Below, one piece after another: positions 34,514 to 41,915 of a stretch of DNA of 46,752 bases. The notes beneath the pieces were generated by a model that did not search any database, was not told where the DNA came from, and worked only from the letters and a program-made list of their open reading frames with translations. Position 1 is the stretch's first letter. Every line of letters begins with the position of its first letter. Origin of the DNA: a virus; the IMG/VR virus record IMGVR_UViG_3300047312_000378, positions 1 through 46,752 of that record; one strand, 5' to 3'. Both the position numbers and the translations under genes were made by a program.

Positions 34514-34542
34514 CTGTACACTGTACGACGAACCGTGTACAG
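34514..34542. promoter_or_regulatory. Heptad-repeat operator with TGTAC half-sites
   Basis: Four adjacent seven-base units start at 34515, 34522, 34529 and 34536; three begin TGTAC (TGTACAC, TGTACGA, TGTACAG). Outer units also form the inverted repeat CTGTACAC/GTGTACAG. The site lies between the leftward operon start (34481) and the rightward gene at 34573, the place expected for a repressor operator. Confidence 0.6.
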
Positions 34543-34572
34543 AGCGACTTGTGTTTCGTAACGGATTGTCTT

Positions 34573-35034
34573 ATGACATCAACTGAACAGAAGAGGCGTA
34601 GCGCAGACAACCCAGGAGGCGCGACGGTGCACGGCTCGAATCACGGTTCGATCGACGAGATGGCAAATGGGTACTTTCAGAAACCGGACGCGCGTCCGCG
34701 GCCGTTGTTTTCCTTCCGGGCGTCGCAGGCCCTGAGGGACAAGATCGACGCGCTCCAGGAGCTGTGGAAAATCCGCGCCGAAGTCGAGGGCGCGGCAGCT
34801 GTCGCGGCGGCGACCGCCGGAAAAGAGCGCGAGAGCGCCGAGAAGGATCTCGCGCACCAGGTTGATGCGATCGACTTCACCTATGTCTGCGCGCGGCTGA
34901 TGAGTCTGGCTGCAGACGAAGCTCTGAGCGAAACGCTGAAGCAGGTCGGGCTCGATGCACCGCCCGCAAACGAGGAAGAGCTGGCGAAGGTCAAAGCCGC
35001 GTTCCTCAAGACGTCGAAGTCGCGCAGTCGGTAG
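34573..35034 (+). CDS. Putative repressor, ribbon-helix-helix-like
   Basis: The 153-residue protein reads rightward from the operator. After a polar N-terminus, PLFSFRASQALRDKIDALQE looks like a beta strand plus helix, and a later IDFTYVCARLMSLAADEAL a second helix pair, as in ribbon-helix-helix proteins with an Ala/Glu-rich insert. RHH proteins often bind short repeated half-sites like the TGTAC heptads. The repressor role is inferred from position. No strong ribosome-binding site is visible at the ATG. Confidence 0.45.
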   Translation: MTSTEQKRRSADNPGGATVHGSNHGSIDEMANGYFQKPDARPRPLFSFRASQALRDKIDALQELWKIRAEVEGAAAVAAATAGKERESAEKDLAHQVDAIDFTYVCARLMSLAADEALSETLKQVGLDAPPANEEELAKVKAAFLKTSKSRSR

Positions 35035-35109
35035 CCGCCGCTACCTCCCGCTCGATTCGATCATCCACGAGGCACTTCCAATGGGGCTCTTCCTTGTATC
35101 TGAACTTGC

Positions 35110-35123
35110 GTACAGTTTCGTCG
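35110..35123 (+). promoter_or_regulatory. Possible extra operator half-site before an HTH gene
   Basis: GTACAGTTTCGTCG here resembles the minus-strand sequence GTACAGTTGTTTCGTCGG at the main operator. It lies in the 159-base gap 35035-35193, which otherwise shows nothing clear, and upstream of the gene at 35194. Confidence 0.3.
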
Positions 35124-35193
35124 CTGGCTGCCGGGCTGATAGGCGGCGCCACCAATTATGCTTGCGTTTTGTTGGTTTGCGGGGTCGTCGGAA

Positions 35194-35445
35194 ATGAGCG
35201 GGAGGCTGGAAAAATCCGTGGGGAAGAGACTTCGAGTGGTAGCGCAAAAGTTGCGACACTGCGCCGGGAAGCCTTTGGTTCTCCCGCTGATGACAGCGGC
35301 GATCGCCATCGGGTGCTCGGTCGCCGAACTCGAGCGTCAAGTGAAGGCCGGACGACTGCAGGTGGGCTGGTCTGGCGGCCACCAGGTTGTATCGGTCTCC
35401 GAGGTCGATCGGTTCCGTCGCGAGCGGGTCTTTCCTCGGAGATAG
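35194..35445 (+). CDS. Small DNA-binding protein, excisionase/HTH-like
   Basis: The 83-residue basic protein has AAIAIGCSVAELERQVKAGR followed by a strand and SVSEVDRFRRE, the winged-helix pattern of AlpA/excisionase-type proteins. ATG at 35194 is chosen over an upstream in-frame start at 35158 because the extra residues (AFCWFAGSSE) look unlike the family. Confidence 0.5.
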   Translation: MSGRLEKSVGKRLRVVAQKLRHCAGKPLVLPLMTAAIAIGCSVAELERQVKAGRLQVGWSGGHQVVSVSEVDRFRRERVFPRR

Positions 35446-35447
35446 AG

Positions 35448-35882
35448 CTACTCCAGGTCGAGGCCTCCAAGCTCGGAGTAGGCGCCAACTTTCTTCCCGT
35501 TCTTTCGGTTGCGAAGGATGAGCACGTAGAACTCCCGCTCCTTTGTCCGACGCACGCCACTGACCCAGACAGTGAAAGCGATCACCTCCTTGTCCTTCAG
35601 ATCGAGTGCGTCGAACCGGTCTCCCACCGTGGCCGTGGCGCCGGTCGGTCGGTATTCGATGTCCCCGATCATTCCAACGTTCAGTTGCTCCTGAATGAAC
35701 TTGTCTCGCCGCGCATCGTCCTTCGGAGTCAGGGCGGCGATCTTTCTGAGAGTCTCGGAGGGCTGCGGCGGTGCTGGTGTGACCGGTGCAGTGGTGGGAG
35801 CGGCGGCCTTGGATGGATCGCAACAGCAACATGCAGCAGAGAAGATGGCGAGCAGAATCCCGAGCGAGAGGAGTTTGGGCAT
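35448..35882 (-). CDS. Lipoprotein, lysogenic-conversion candidate
   Basis: The 144-residue protein has a signal peptide with lipobox FSAAC followed by three more Cys, then a Pro/Ala linker and a charged domain (VGDRFDALDLKDKEVIAFTV). It stands alone on the minus strand inside a rightward lysogeny region. Prophage lipoproteins placed this way often alter the host surface or block superinfection. No family is recognised. Confidence 0.6.
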   Translation of the reverse strand: MPKLLSLGILLAIFSAACCCCDPSKAAAPTTAPVTPAPPQPSETLRKIAALTPKDDARRDKFIQEQLNVGMIGDIEYRPTGATATVGDRFDALDLKDKEVIAFTVWVSGVRRTKEREFYVLILRNRKNGKKVGAYSELGGLDLE

Positions 35883-35923
35883 CGGGTGAGGATAGCGCGA
35901 ATTGAGTTCCAGCGAGGTCCCGC

Positions 35924-36178
35924 GTGAAAGGCGACCACGTGGTGATCAACCTGAGGACGTTCGTGTTTGAGTGCAAGCACTGCGGCCTGTCGTACCCGAT
36001 GGCTGCGCCGGCCCCGATCAACCTCGTGGTGGCAGCCTCGAAGGCATGGCTTAGCGATCATCGGCATTGTTCGGCACCATCCCCCGTGAACCACGCGACA
36101 GCACCACTCGCCGAGCTTCGCGAGATTCTTGAGATCGATCGAAGCCAGTCGCGGCTGCAGCCAAGGGGCACCAAGTGA
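35924..36178 (+). CDS. Small Cys/His protein
   Basis: The 84-residue protein has FECKHCGLSYP and later DHRHC, together a probable zinc site. GTG start at 35924. It overlaps the following HTH gene by four bases. Confidence 0.5.
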   Translation: MKGDHVVINLRTFVFECKHCGLSYPMAAPAPINLVVAASKAWLSDHRHCSAPSPVNHATAPLAELREILEIDRSQSRLQPRGTK

Positions 36179-36510
36179 CCTTCGATCAGGTGGTGCGAGA
36201 GCAGCTGCGCGAGGTGGTGCGGGAGGAGATCCGCGCCGCCTTCAGCGAACACCGCGGCGGTGTGGAAGACGCGCCGTTGACCTACCGCCAGGCGGCGAAG
36301 CTCCTCGGTTGCCACCCCAATACGATCGCCAGCTGGCGCCGTCGCGGGCTCTTGCCAGCAACTGGAACCGGGAGAATGACCCGTGTGCTCCGCGGGGACG
36401 TTCTTCGAGCTCTTGATCAGTTGAAGGCGCCGGCGGTCACGACCGATGAGTCGCCAGAGGAATTCGCCAGGCGGGTGATCTCCAGCAAGAAGCCCAAAGG
36501 GGGGCGCTGA
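36175..36510 (+). CDS. MerR-type HTH protein, likely excisionase
   Basis: The 111-residue protein has a helical N-terminus and a clear helix-turn-helix: LTYRQAAKLLGCHPNTIASW followed by RRRGLLPATGTGR and VLRGDVLRAL. This is the domain used by excisionases and DNA-bending factors, and it lies two bases before the integrase gene, so an Xis or integration-control role is likely. Confidence 0.7.
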   Translation: MTFDQVVREQLREVVREEIRAAFSEHRGGVEDAPLTYRQAAKLLGCHPNTIASWRRRGLLPATGTGRMTRVLRGDVLRALDQLKAPAVTTDESPEEFARRVISSKKPKGGR

Positions 36511-36511
36511 A

Positions 36512-37882
36512 ATGGGTTCGGTCTACAAGCGGGGTGGCATCTGGTGGCTGGCCTACGTCGACGAGACCGGCAAGCGCCAGCTGCGGAGCGCCGAGACTCG
36601 GGACGAAAGGATTGCTCGCCGCCGGCTCGAGGCGCTCGAGAGCAGTTCGGAGCTGATGGCGCGCACCAGCGCCCGCCCGACCACCGTCGACCAGTGGGTG
36701 ACCCAGTGGGCCAAGGGCCGGAAGAACTGGACCGCCGATGGCGAGATGGGGCGGCTCGCGAAGCACGTCCTCCCGGTGCTTGGCCACCGGCGCTTGATTG
36801 ACGTCACCACCGATGACGTCCGGGTGCTGGTCGCGAGCTGGAGCGAGCTCGCGCCGCGGACCATTCGGAACGTCTTCTGGGTGATGAGCAAGGTGTTCAG
36901 CGACGCGGTGGCGAAGAAGCTGATCGACACCACCCCTTGCGTGCTCCTGAAGGGTGACCGGCCGAAAATCTCCGACAAGGACCGGCGCTGGCGCCAGACC
37001 GCGGTCTTTACCCGGCTCGAGGCCGAGCAACTTCTTTCGTCGGAGCTCGTGCCCGCCGACCGGCACGTCCTCTGGGCGCTGGGCTTCGGAGCTGGCCTCC
37101 GCCTGGGCGAGGTGTCGGCGCTGCGCTGGCGCGACTACGAGGCGGATCGCGAGGGCCTGGGGTGCCTGCACATCAGCAGCAGCTACACCCGGATCAACGG
37201 CGAAGAGAAGGCGACCAAGACCGAGACCCCGAGGCAGGTTCCGGTTCACCCCGCCCTCGCCGAGGTGCTGACCGAGTGGAGGCGCACGGGGTGGCAGAAG
37301 CAATTCGGCGCCGCCCCGGTCGACAGCGACCTTGTGCTCCCCAACCGGGTTGGCCGGCACCTCACCGACAACAACGTTCACGCCGGTCGGATGCAGGACT
37401 TCCGGGCGCTCGCGCTCCGCCCCCGGCGATTCCACGATGCCCGGCGAACGTTCATCAGCCTGGCTCAAGCCGGGGGTGCGTCTTCGGGGGTGCTGAAGCT
37501 GGTCACCCACGGCTCGCCCGGGTCGGTGATGGACCTCTACACCACCCTTCCCTGGTCCTCGCTCTGCCAGGCGGTGCTCTGCCTCAAGCTCGAGCGGCGC
37601 GGGACCCGCCCGGCCGGGTTGCTACACAAGCCGCTACAGTCGACCGGAGACCGCGTGCAACTTGCTCAACTACTCAACAATCTGAAATGCCCAAGAAGGG
37701 ATTCGAACCCGCCCAATCAGGCCTCTGGCGGTACCCTTCACGAGCTGTTTCAGAGGGGCGGTGGTCACGATTCGGAAGCCGCGAAACAAGAATCCGATGC
37801 ACTTTGTAGCACTGTAGCAACCGATCAGGGTCGCCGCGCCCAGGTCGTGCTCGCCCGGTACGCGAAGGCGGGCGGCCAGTGA
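36512..37882 (+). CDS. int: Tyrosine-recombinase integrase containing attP
   Basis: The 456-residue integrase has an N-terminal arm-binding part (VYKRGGIWWLAYVDETGKRQ), a SAM-like core-binding domain near 60-150, and a catalytic domain with Arg197 in GLRLGE, His308 and Arg311 in FHDARRTF, His333 in THGSPGS and nucleophile Tyr343 in DLYTTLPW. The last 64 residues, from about 393, include PRRDSNPPN, a translated antisense tRNA end. The attP core lies there, so integration would replace the C-terminus in the prophage. Confidence 0.92.
   Translation: MGSVYKRGGIWWLAYVDETGKRQLRSAETRDERIARRRLEALESSSELMARTSARPTTVDQWVTQWAKGRKNWTADGEMGRLAKHVLPVLGHRRLIDVTTDDVRVLVASWSELAPRTIRNVFWVMSKVFSDAVAKKLIDTTPCVLLKGDRPKISDKDRRWRQTAVFTRLEAEQLLSSELVPADRHVLWALGFGAGLRLGEVSALRWRDYEADREGLGCLHISSSYTRINGEEKATKTETPRQVPVHPALAEVLTEWRRTGWQKQFGAAPVDSDLVLPNRVGRHLTDNNVHAGRMQDFRALALRPRRFHDARRTFISLAQAGGASSGVLKLVTHGSPGSVMDLYTTLPWSSLCQAVLCLKLERRGTRPAGLLHKPLQSTGDRVQLAQLLNNLKCPRRDSNPPNQASGGTLHELFQRGGGHDSEAAKQESDALCSTVATDQGRRAQVVLARYAKAGGQ
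37688..37710 (-). other. attP core: 3' end of a tRNA gene
   Basis: On the minus strand this is GGGTTCGAATCCC followed by TTCTTGGGCA: a T loop, the 3' half of a T stem, and an acceptor 3' strand CTTGGGC with discriminator A. No matching 5' acceptor (GCCCAAG) lies upstream, so only a tRNA 3' end is present, as expected for attP. The predicted host tRNA has acceptor GCCCAAG/CTTGGGC, a form seen in some tRNA-Leu genes. Confidence 0.75.
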
Positions 37883-38148
37883 ACATCGACACCGAAGATC
37901 TGAAGCGGAAGCTCGGCGAGCCGGGCGCTCCAGGATCTCTGACCGTCGACAGACCGGTTCTCGATGCGCTGATTGCCGGCATCGACAAGCTTCAAGCCGA
38001 GCACGAAGGCTGGCAGCGCGACTGCCTCTCCGCCGTGAAGCGCGAGCAGGCGCTACGGAAGATGATCGCCAAGGCGCGCGCCGCGATGCGCTGCGGGTAC
38101 GACAACGACGCCTACGCCGCTCTCGACACTCGGAGGGCCGGGCGATGA
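37879..38148 (+). CDS. Hypothetical 89-residue helical protein
   Basis: GTG start overlapping the integrase stop by four bases. Charged and helical, with a single pattern KREQALRKMIAKARAAMRCG; no family recognised. Confidence 0.5.
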   Translation: MNIDTEDLKRKLGEPGAPGSLTVDRPVLDALIAGIDKLQAEHEGWQRDCLSAVKREQALRKMIAKARAAMRCGYDNDAYAALDTRRAGR

Positions 38149-38420
38149 ACGACGGCTACCAGCCCAGCGCGAGCCCGAGCAATGCCAAGCCGCCGAAGGG
38201 AGCGTCGGCGCTGAAGACGATGCGGCACCAGCGCAATGCCGCGCGGGCGGAGGCCAAGAAGTACCGGGTCGGCCTTGAAACGATCGCCCGGATCACCGCC
38301 TACAACCCGGGCCCGACCTTTCTGCTCGAAGGGCTCGTCGAGCACATCGAAAGCCGGGAGGCCCAGGCCATCGCCGGTGGCGTAGCGCGCCAGATTCTTT
38401 CTCACATGGTGCTGCCTTGA
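38145..38420 (+). CDS. Hypothetical 91-residue protein
   Basis: ATGA overlap with the gene before. A basic N-terminal half (KTMRHQRNAARAEAKKYRV) and an acidic helical end. No family recognised. Confidence 0.5.
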   Translation: MNDGYQPSASPSNAKPPKGASALKTMRHQRNAARAEAKKYRVGLETIARITAYNPGPTFLLEGLVEHIESREAQAIAGGVARQILSHMVLP

Positions 38421-38473
38421 TCCGAGCCCCGGCAGTCGTTCTCCCTGATTTTTTTTGCCCTTACCGTGGCGAT

Positions 38474-38499
38474 ACCTCGCATGTATCGGCACGCGAGGT
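38474..38499. promoter_or_regulatory. Inverted repeat in the gap before the methylation genes
   Basis: ACCTCGC at 38474-38480 pairs perfectly with GCGAGGT at 38493-38499 around 12 bases. The 115-base gap also holds an eight-T run at 38448-38455 and a TTGCCC that could be a -35 element. It looks like an end-of-unit/start-of-unit control region and may be an operator. Confidence 0.4.
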
Positions 38500-38535
38500 C
38501 TGCGCGGACCGGTTTTCCCCCGCAGGAGCTGCGCG

Positions 38536-38802
38536 ATGAGGGGCCCTCCCGACCTCACCGCGGCCGCGGCGAAGCGCTTGCGCCGAGCGGTTGCCGGGCT
38601 CCGAGGTGCGAAGCATTCAATCGGGAAGGCTCGGACCTGGCTCCCGGCTTGTGAGCTCGACCTCGATCTGACATTCGAGGTGAAGAAGATTCGAGAGGTC
38701 GAGATCCGCCTGCTCGCGCTGGTGGCCAAGCTCTACGACACCGAACGCTTTGCCACCCGTGACGCTGAGGCGCCACCGCGGCGCCACCGGAAGGCCGCGT
38801 GA
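38536..38802 (+). CDS. Hypothetical 88-residue basic protein
   Basis: ATG at 38536 has AGGAG eight bases upstream; the open frame before it is non-coding in character. The product is basic, helical, with one Cys. Its stop overlaps the next gene's start. No family recognised. Confidence 0.5.
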   Translation: MRGPPDLTAAAAKRLRRAVAGLRGAKHSIGKARTWLPACELDLDLTFEVKKIREVEIRLLALVAKLYDTERFATRDAEAPPRRHRKAA

Positions 38803-39240
38803 TGACCCTTCGACCGCTCACCATTCGAGCCGCGCGCCTGCTCGTCAAGTCGCTCCACCGCCACCTTCCCAGGGTTCAGGGCGGTTGCTTCGCCACCGCG
38901 GTCTACGACGGCGATCGGCTCTGCGGGGTGGGGATCGCCGGGCTGCCGCGAGCTCGTCTCGCGATGGACGGTAAGACCATCGAGATCCACCGGGTCGCAA
39001 CCGACGGGACGAACAACGCGTGCAGCAAGCTTTACGGCGCCCTGTGCCGAGCTGCGGCCGCCATCGGCTATTCACGCGCGCTGACTTCGACGCTGCCTGG
39101 GGAAAGCGGGATTTCTCCGCGGGCTGCGGGCTTCACGTTGGCCCATCAGACGCAGGGGGGGGGGTTGGTCTCGACCTTCTCGCTCTCGTGGTGCTCCCGT
39201 GATGGGCGGATCGAAGCTGGTCTGGGAGAAGTCGCTGTGA
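38799..39240 (+). CDS. XF1762-like protein, frame broken at a G10 tract
   Basis: RPLTIRAARLLVKSLHRHLP, GGCFATAVYDGDRLCGVGIA and THE later DGTNNACSKLYGALCRAA are hallmarks of the XF1762 phage family. The family should end WSRPSRxR...LVWEK. This ending exists here only in the +1 frame after the G10 run at 39155-39164. With one G fewer, a 146-residue protein ends ...SKLVWEKSL at 39240, and its stop overlaps the methyltransferase GTG (GTGA). As written, the frame instead runs on into the methyltransferase. Either an assembly error or a phase-variable/slippage fusion. Confidence 0.75.
39155..39164 (+). repeat. G10 homopolymer that decides the reading frame
   Basis: Ten G in a row within the XF1762-like gene. 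G9 (or G12) gives the standard family C-terminus and a separate methyltransferase; G10 gives a 492-residue fusion. Such runs are prone to sequencing error, replication slippage and transcriptional slippage. Confidence 0.9.
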
Positions 39241-40277
39241 GCGCCCTGGTGCTCCTCGGCGATTGCGTCGAGCAGATGGCCACGCTCGAGGCGGACTCGG
39301 TTCAGTGCTGCGTCACCTCCCCGCCGTATTGGGGGCTGCGCGACTACGGGCACGCTGGGCAAATCGGGCTCGAAGCGACCCCGGAACTGTTCGTCGAGCG
39401 CATGGTCGAGGTGTTCCGTGCGGTCTGGCGGGTGCTGCGCGGTGATGGCGTTCTCTGGCTGAACCTCGGCGACAGCTTCGCGTCTGGCGGCCGAGGTGCT
39501 CAAGGGAAGCGCGGCCAGATGATGGGGCGCTCGGTTGCGGCCGCGAGGGCGATGGTTGGGCGCGTGGCCAGAACGGCCCCGAAGGGCCTGAAGCCGAAAG
39601 ACCTGATCATGATGCCGGCTCGGGTCGCCCTGGCTCTGCAGGCAGACGGCTGGTTCCTCCGACAGGACATCATCTGGGCCAAGCCGAACCCGATGCCTGA
39701 GGCGGTCACCGACCGACCGACCTCCGCGCACGAGCACATCTTCCTGCTCTCAAAGTCGGGGGACTACTTCTACGACGCCGAGGCAATCAGGGAGCGGGCC
39801 ACCGGCACCGCCCATGCGCGCGGGAGCGGCGTAAATCCGAAGGCTGCGGGGCAATCGAGAGACCGCCAATACGCCGAGGGGACGACCGTCCCCAAAATGG
39901 ATACTTCTTCAGATCGCCGGGTCGCCGGCTTCAACCAACGGTGGAAGACGAAACAGAACGCCTCGTTCTCGGCCTCGGTGACGAAGCTCGTCGAGTGGCG
40001 GAATTCCCGGAACGTCTGGTCGATTCCGAGCCAGCCCTACCGCGGCGCTCACTTCGCGGTGTTCCCAGAGGCGCTGCCGCAACGGTGCATCCTCGCCGGG
40101 AGCCGCCCGGGCGACCTGGTGCTCGACCCGTTCACCGGTAGCGGCACCACCGGCGCGGTCGCGCTGAAGGAAGGTCGGCGGTTCGTCGGGTGCGAAATCA
40201 ACCCCGAGTACCGCGAACTCGCGATGCGCCGAATGCAGGTCACACCGGGGTTTGTTTTCGAGGCCACCAGCCCATGA
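39237..40277 (+). CDS. Site-specific DNA methyltransferase (N4-cytosine/N6-adenine, beta order)
   Basis: The 346-residue enzyme has motif IV TSPPYWGLRDYG with the TSPPY at residues 27-31, and SAM motif DPFTGSGTTG near residue 299, so IV precedes I, the beta class. TSPPY suggests N4-cytosine or N6-adenine methylation. The GTG at 39237 overlaps the predicted stop of the XF1762-like gene; as sequenced it is in frame with it. No restriction endonuclease is nearby. Confidence 0.9.
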   Translation: MSALVLLGDCVEQMATLEADSVQCCVTSPPYWGLRDYGHAGQIGLEATPELFVERMVEVFRAVWRVLRGDGVLWLNLGDSFASGGRGAQGKRGQMMGRSVAAARAMVGRVARTAPKGLKPKDLIMMPARVALALQADGWFLRQDIIWAKPNPMPEAVTDRPTSAHEHIFLLSKSGDYFYDAEAIRERATGTAHARGSGVNPKAAGQSRDRQYAEGTTVPKMDTSSDRRVAGFNQRWKTKQNASFSASVTKLVEWRNSRNVWSIPSQPYRGAHFAVFPEALPQRCILAGSRPGDLVLDPFTGSGTTGAVALKEGRRFVGCEINPEYRELAMRRMQVTPGFVFEATSP

Positions 40278-40561
40278 GCACCACGATCAAGAACCCGAAC
40301 GACTGCCTCAGCTGCGGTGGGTGGACCTGCTCGAAGTGCTCACCGAAAGGCATCGGAGAAATGGCCGATCCTGAGGCCGATGAGCTCGCGGCGCTCCGCC
40401 GACGGGTTCAGGTGGCCGAACTGGCAATCCTCGTCGAGCGAGAGGTCTGCGCGCAGCTGGCCGAGGCCCAATCGTTCGCTCCCGGAACCGTCCTTGGCGT
40501 GAAGCAGCAGTTCGTCAAAGACCAAATCGCTGCCGCGATCAGGGCGAGAGGTGCCCAATGA
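40274..40561 (+). CDS. Small zinc-finger-like protein
   Basis: The 95-residue protein starts at an ATGA overlap with the methyltransferase and has CLSCGGWTCSKC (C-x2-C-x4-C-x2-C) near residues 11-22, a zinc-ribbon pattern, then helices. The longer frame to 40190 lies inside the methyltransferase and is rejected. Confidence 0.6.
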   Translation: MSTTIKNPNDCLSCGGWTCSKCSPKGIGEMADPEADELAALRRRVQVAELAILVEREVCAQLAEAQSFAPGTVLGVKQQFVKDQIAAAIRARGAQ

Positions 40562-40794
40562 CCCCGGCCATCTTCAATGAATTTCAGGCCGGGCTTTCGT
40601 TCGCGTGGACGCTCGTCTTTGGCTTCCTTTCAGTGTTCGCAGCATTGGGCTGGGCCTACGAGACAGGCAGGCGCGATGGGGTTCGCCACTGCCAGCACAT
40701 CCTGAATGAGAGCCACCTCGCGACCGCGCTGCAGATGGCCTCGCTCAAGGAGCAACTCAGACCCTGGATTGGTGACCGGAGGGCTCGCGCGTGA
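40558..40794 (+). CDS. Small membrane protein
   Basis: The 78-residue protein has one hydrophobic segment at about residues 12-32 (LSFAWTLVFGFLSVFAALGW) and a charged C-terminal helix. Start overlaps the previous stop. No family recognised. Confidence 0.55.
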   Translation: MTPAIFNEFQAGLSFAWTLVFGFLSVFAALGWAYETGRRDGVRHCQHILNESHLATALQMASLKEQLRPWIGDRRARA

Positions 40795-41030
40795 CCGACC
40801 CAACGCCGCGTCAACGCGAGGTGCTGGTGGTGATCCACCGGTTCCAGAAAGCGACCGGCTACCCAATCACTCTTCGAGAGATCGGCGATCGGCTCGGAAT
40901 CTCCAGCACCAACGCCGTGGCTGATCACCTTCGGCTGCTCGAGGCGAAGGGGCTGGTCAGTCGAGAGCAGTACCGGGCCAGAACGCTAAAGCTCACAACC
41001 GCGGGGAGGCGGTGGACGAATGGGGACTGA
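40791..41030 (+). CDS. LexA-like winged HTH protein
   Basis: The 79-residue protein is a LexA DNA-binding domain without the peptidase half: PTPRQREVLVVIHRFQKATG, then TLREIGDRLGISSTNAVADH and LRLLEAKGLVSRE. It could regulate the phage or SOS-type promoters but cannot self-cleave. GTG start, overlapping the next gene by 11 bases. Confidence 0.75.
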   Translation: MTDPTPRQREVLVVIHRFQKATGYPITLREIGDRLGISSTNAVADHLRLLEAKGLVSREQYRARTLKLTTAGRRWTNGD

Positions 41031-41844
41031 GACGAAAATCGAGTGGTGCAATCACACATTCAACCCATGGATCGGGTGCACCAAGGTCAGTCCCGGTTGC
41101 AAGAATTGCTACGCCTCGGCGCTCGATCGACGCTGGGGACATGATCGCTGGGGTGCCGGAAAGCCGCGGCAACGGACCTCGGCCGCCAACTGGAAACAGC
41201 CAATCTCCTGGAACAAGGCCGCCGAAAAGGCCAGTGTCCGCCGGAAGGTCTTCTGCGCCTCCCTCGCTGACGTCTTCGACGCTGAGGTTGATCCGGAGTG
41301 GCGCAAGGATCTCTTCCGGCTGATTCGGGCGACCCCGAACCTCGACTGGCTGCTTCTCACCAAGCGCCCGGAGAACATTCGCGAGCTCTGGCCGTTCAGC
41401 ACCGCACCAAGCGCGGCGAGCTGGCCGACCATCTGGCTCGGCACGACGGTCGAGAACCAGCAACAGGCGAACGAGCGCATTCCGAAGCTCGCCTATATCG
41501 ATGCCGCCGTTCGGTTTCTCAGCTGCGAGCCATTGCTCGAGGGGCTCGACCTGACGGAGTGGCTGGACGAAGACAAGACAGGCTTCGTTCACCTCATTGA
41601 CTGGATCATCATTGGAGGTGAGAGCGGCCCGGGCGCGCGACCTTTCCAGCTCAGCTGGGCGCGGAACCTGGTGCACCAGTGCCGCGACGGTGGGCGCGGT
41701 GAGGCGGCCCCATTCGTCAAACAGTTTGGGGCCAAACCTGAGGGGATCGCCGGGCCGCTCAAGCTGGTCGATCGCCACGGCGGCGACTGGAGCGAGTGGC
41801 CCCCCGAGCTTCGCGTGCGCGAGTACCCAGAGGCCCGCACGTGA
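41020..41844 (+). CDS. DUF5131 (phage Gp37/Gp68) family protein
   Basis: The 274-residue protein has IEWCNHTFNPWIGCTKVSPG followed by CKNCYA, giving Cys20, Cys27 and Cys30, and TNPDWLLLTKRPEN-like and IIIGGESGPGARPF segments typical of DUF5131, which looks radical-SAM-like. The substrate is unknown; it is often seen in phage nucleotide-metabolism regions. Confidence 0.88.
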   Translation: MGTETKIEWCNHTFNPWIGCTKVSPGCKNCYASALDRRWGHDRWGAGKPRQRTSAANWKQPISWNKAAEKASVRRKVFCASLADVFDAEVDPEWRKDLFRLIRATPNLDWLLLTKRPENIRELWPFSTAPSAASWPTIWLGTTVENQQQANERIPKLAYIDAAVRFLSCEPLLEGLDLTEWLDEDKTGFVHLIDWIIIGGESGPGARPFQLSWARNLVHQCRDGGRGEAAPFVKQFGAKPEGIAGPLKLVDRHGGDWSEWPPELRVREYPEART

Positions 41845-41915
41845 GCGTCTACCAAGGCCGCACTCCGGGGACGTTGGTCTCCTCAGTTCGCCTGAACCGG
41901 GAGAGCACGCCGTGA
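41841..41915 (+). CDS. 24-residue micro-gene linking DUF5131 and replication genes
   Basis: A GTG at 41841 overlaps the DUF5131 stop, and its own stop at 41913-41915 overlaps the next GTG at 41912. The 24-residue product starts VSVYQGRTPGTLVSS. Coupling on both ends supports translation, but it could be a coupling device rather than a functional protein. Confidence 0.35.
   Translation: MSVYQGRTPGTLVSSVRLNRESTP

Noticed and set aside
37640-37710. Complete tRNA gene at the integrase end
   Set aside because: Only the T loop and 3' acceptor are present; no matching 5' acceptor or anticodon arm is found.
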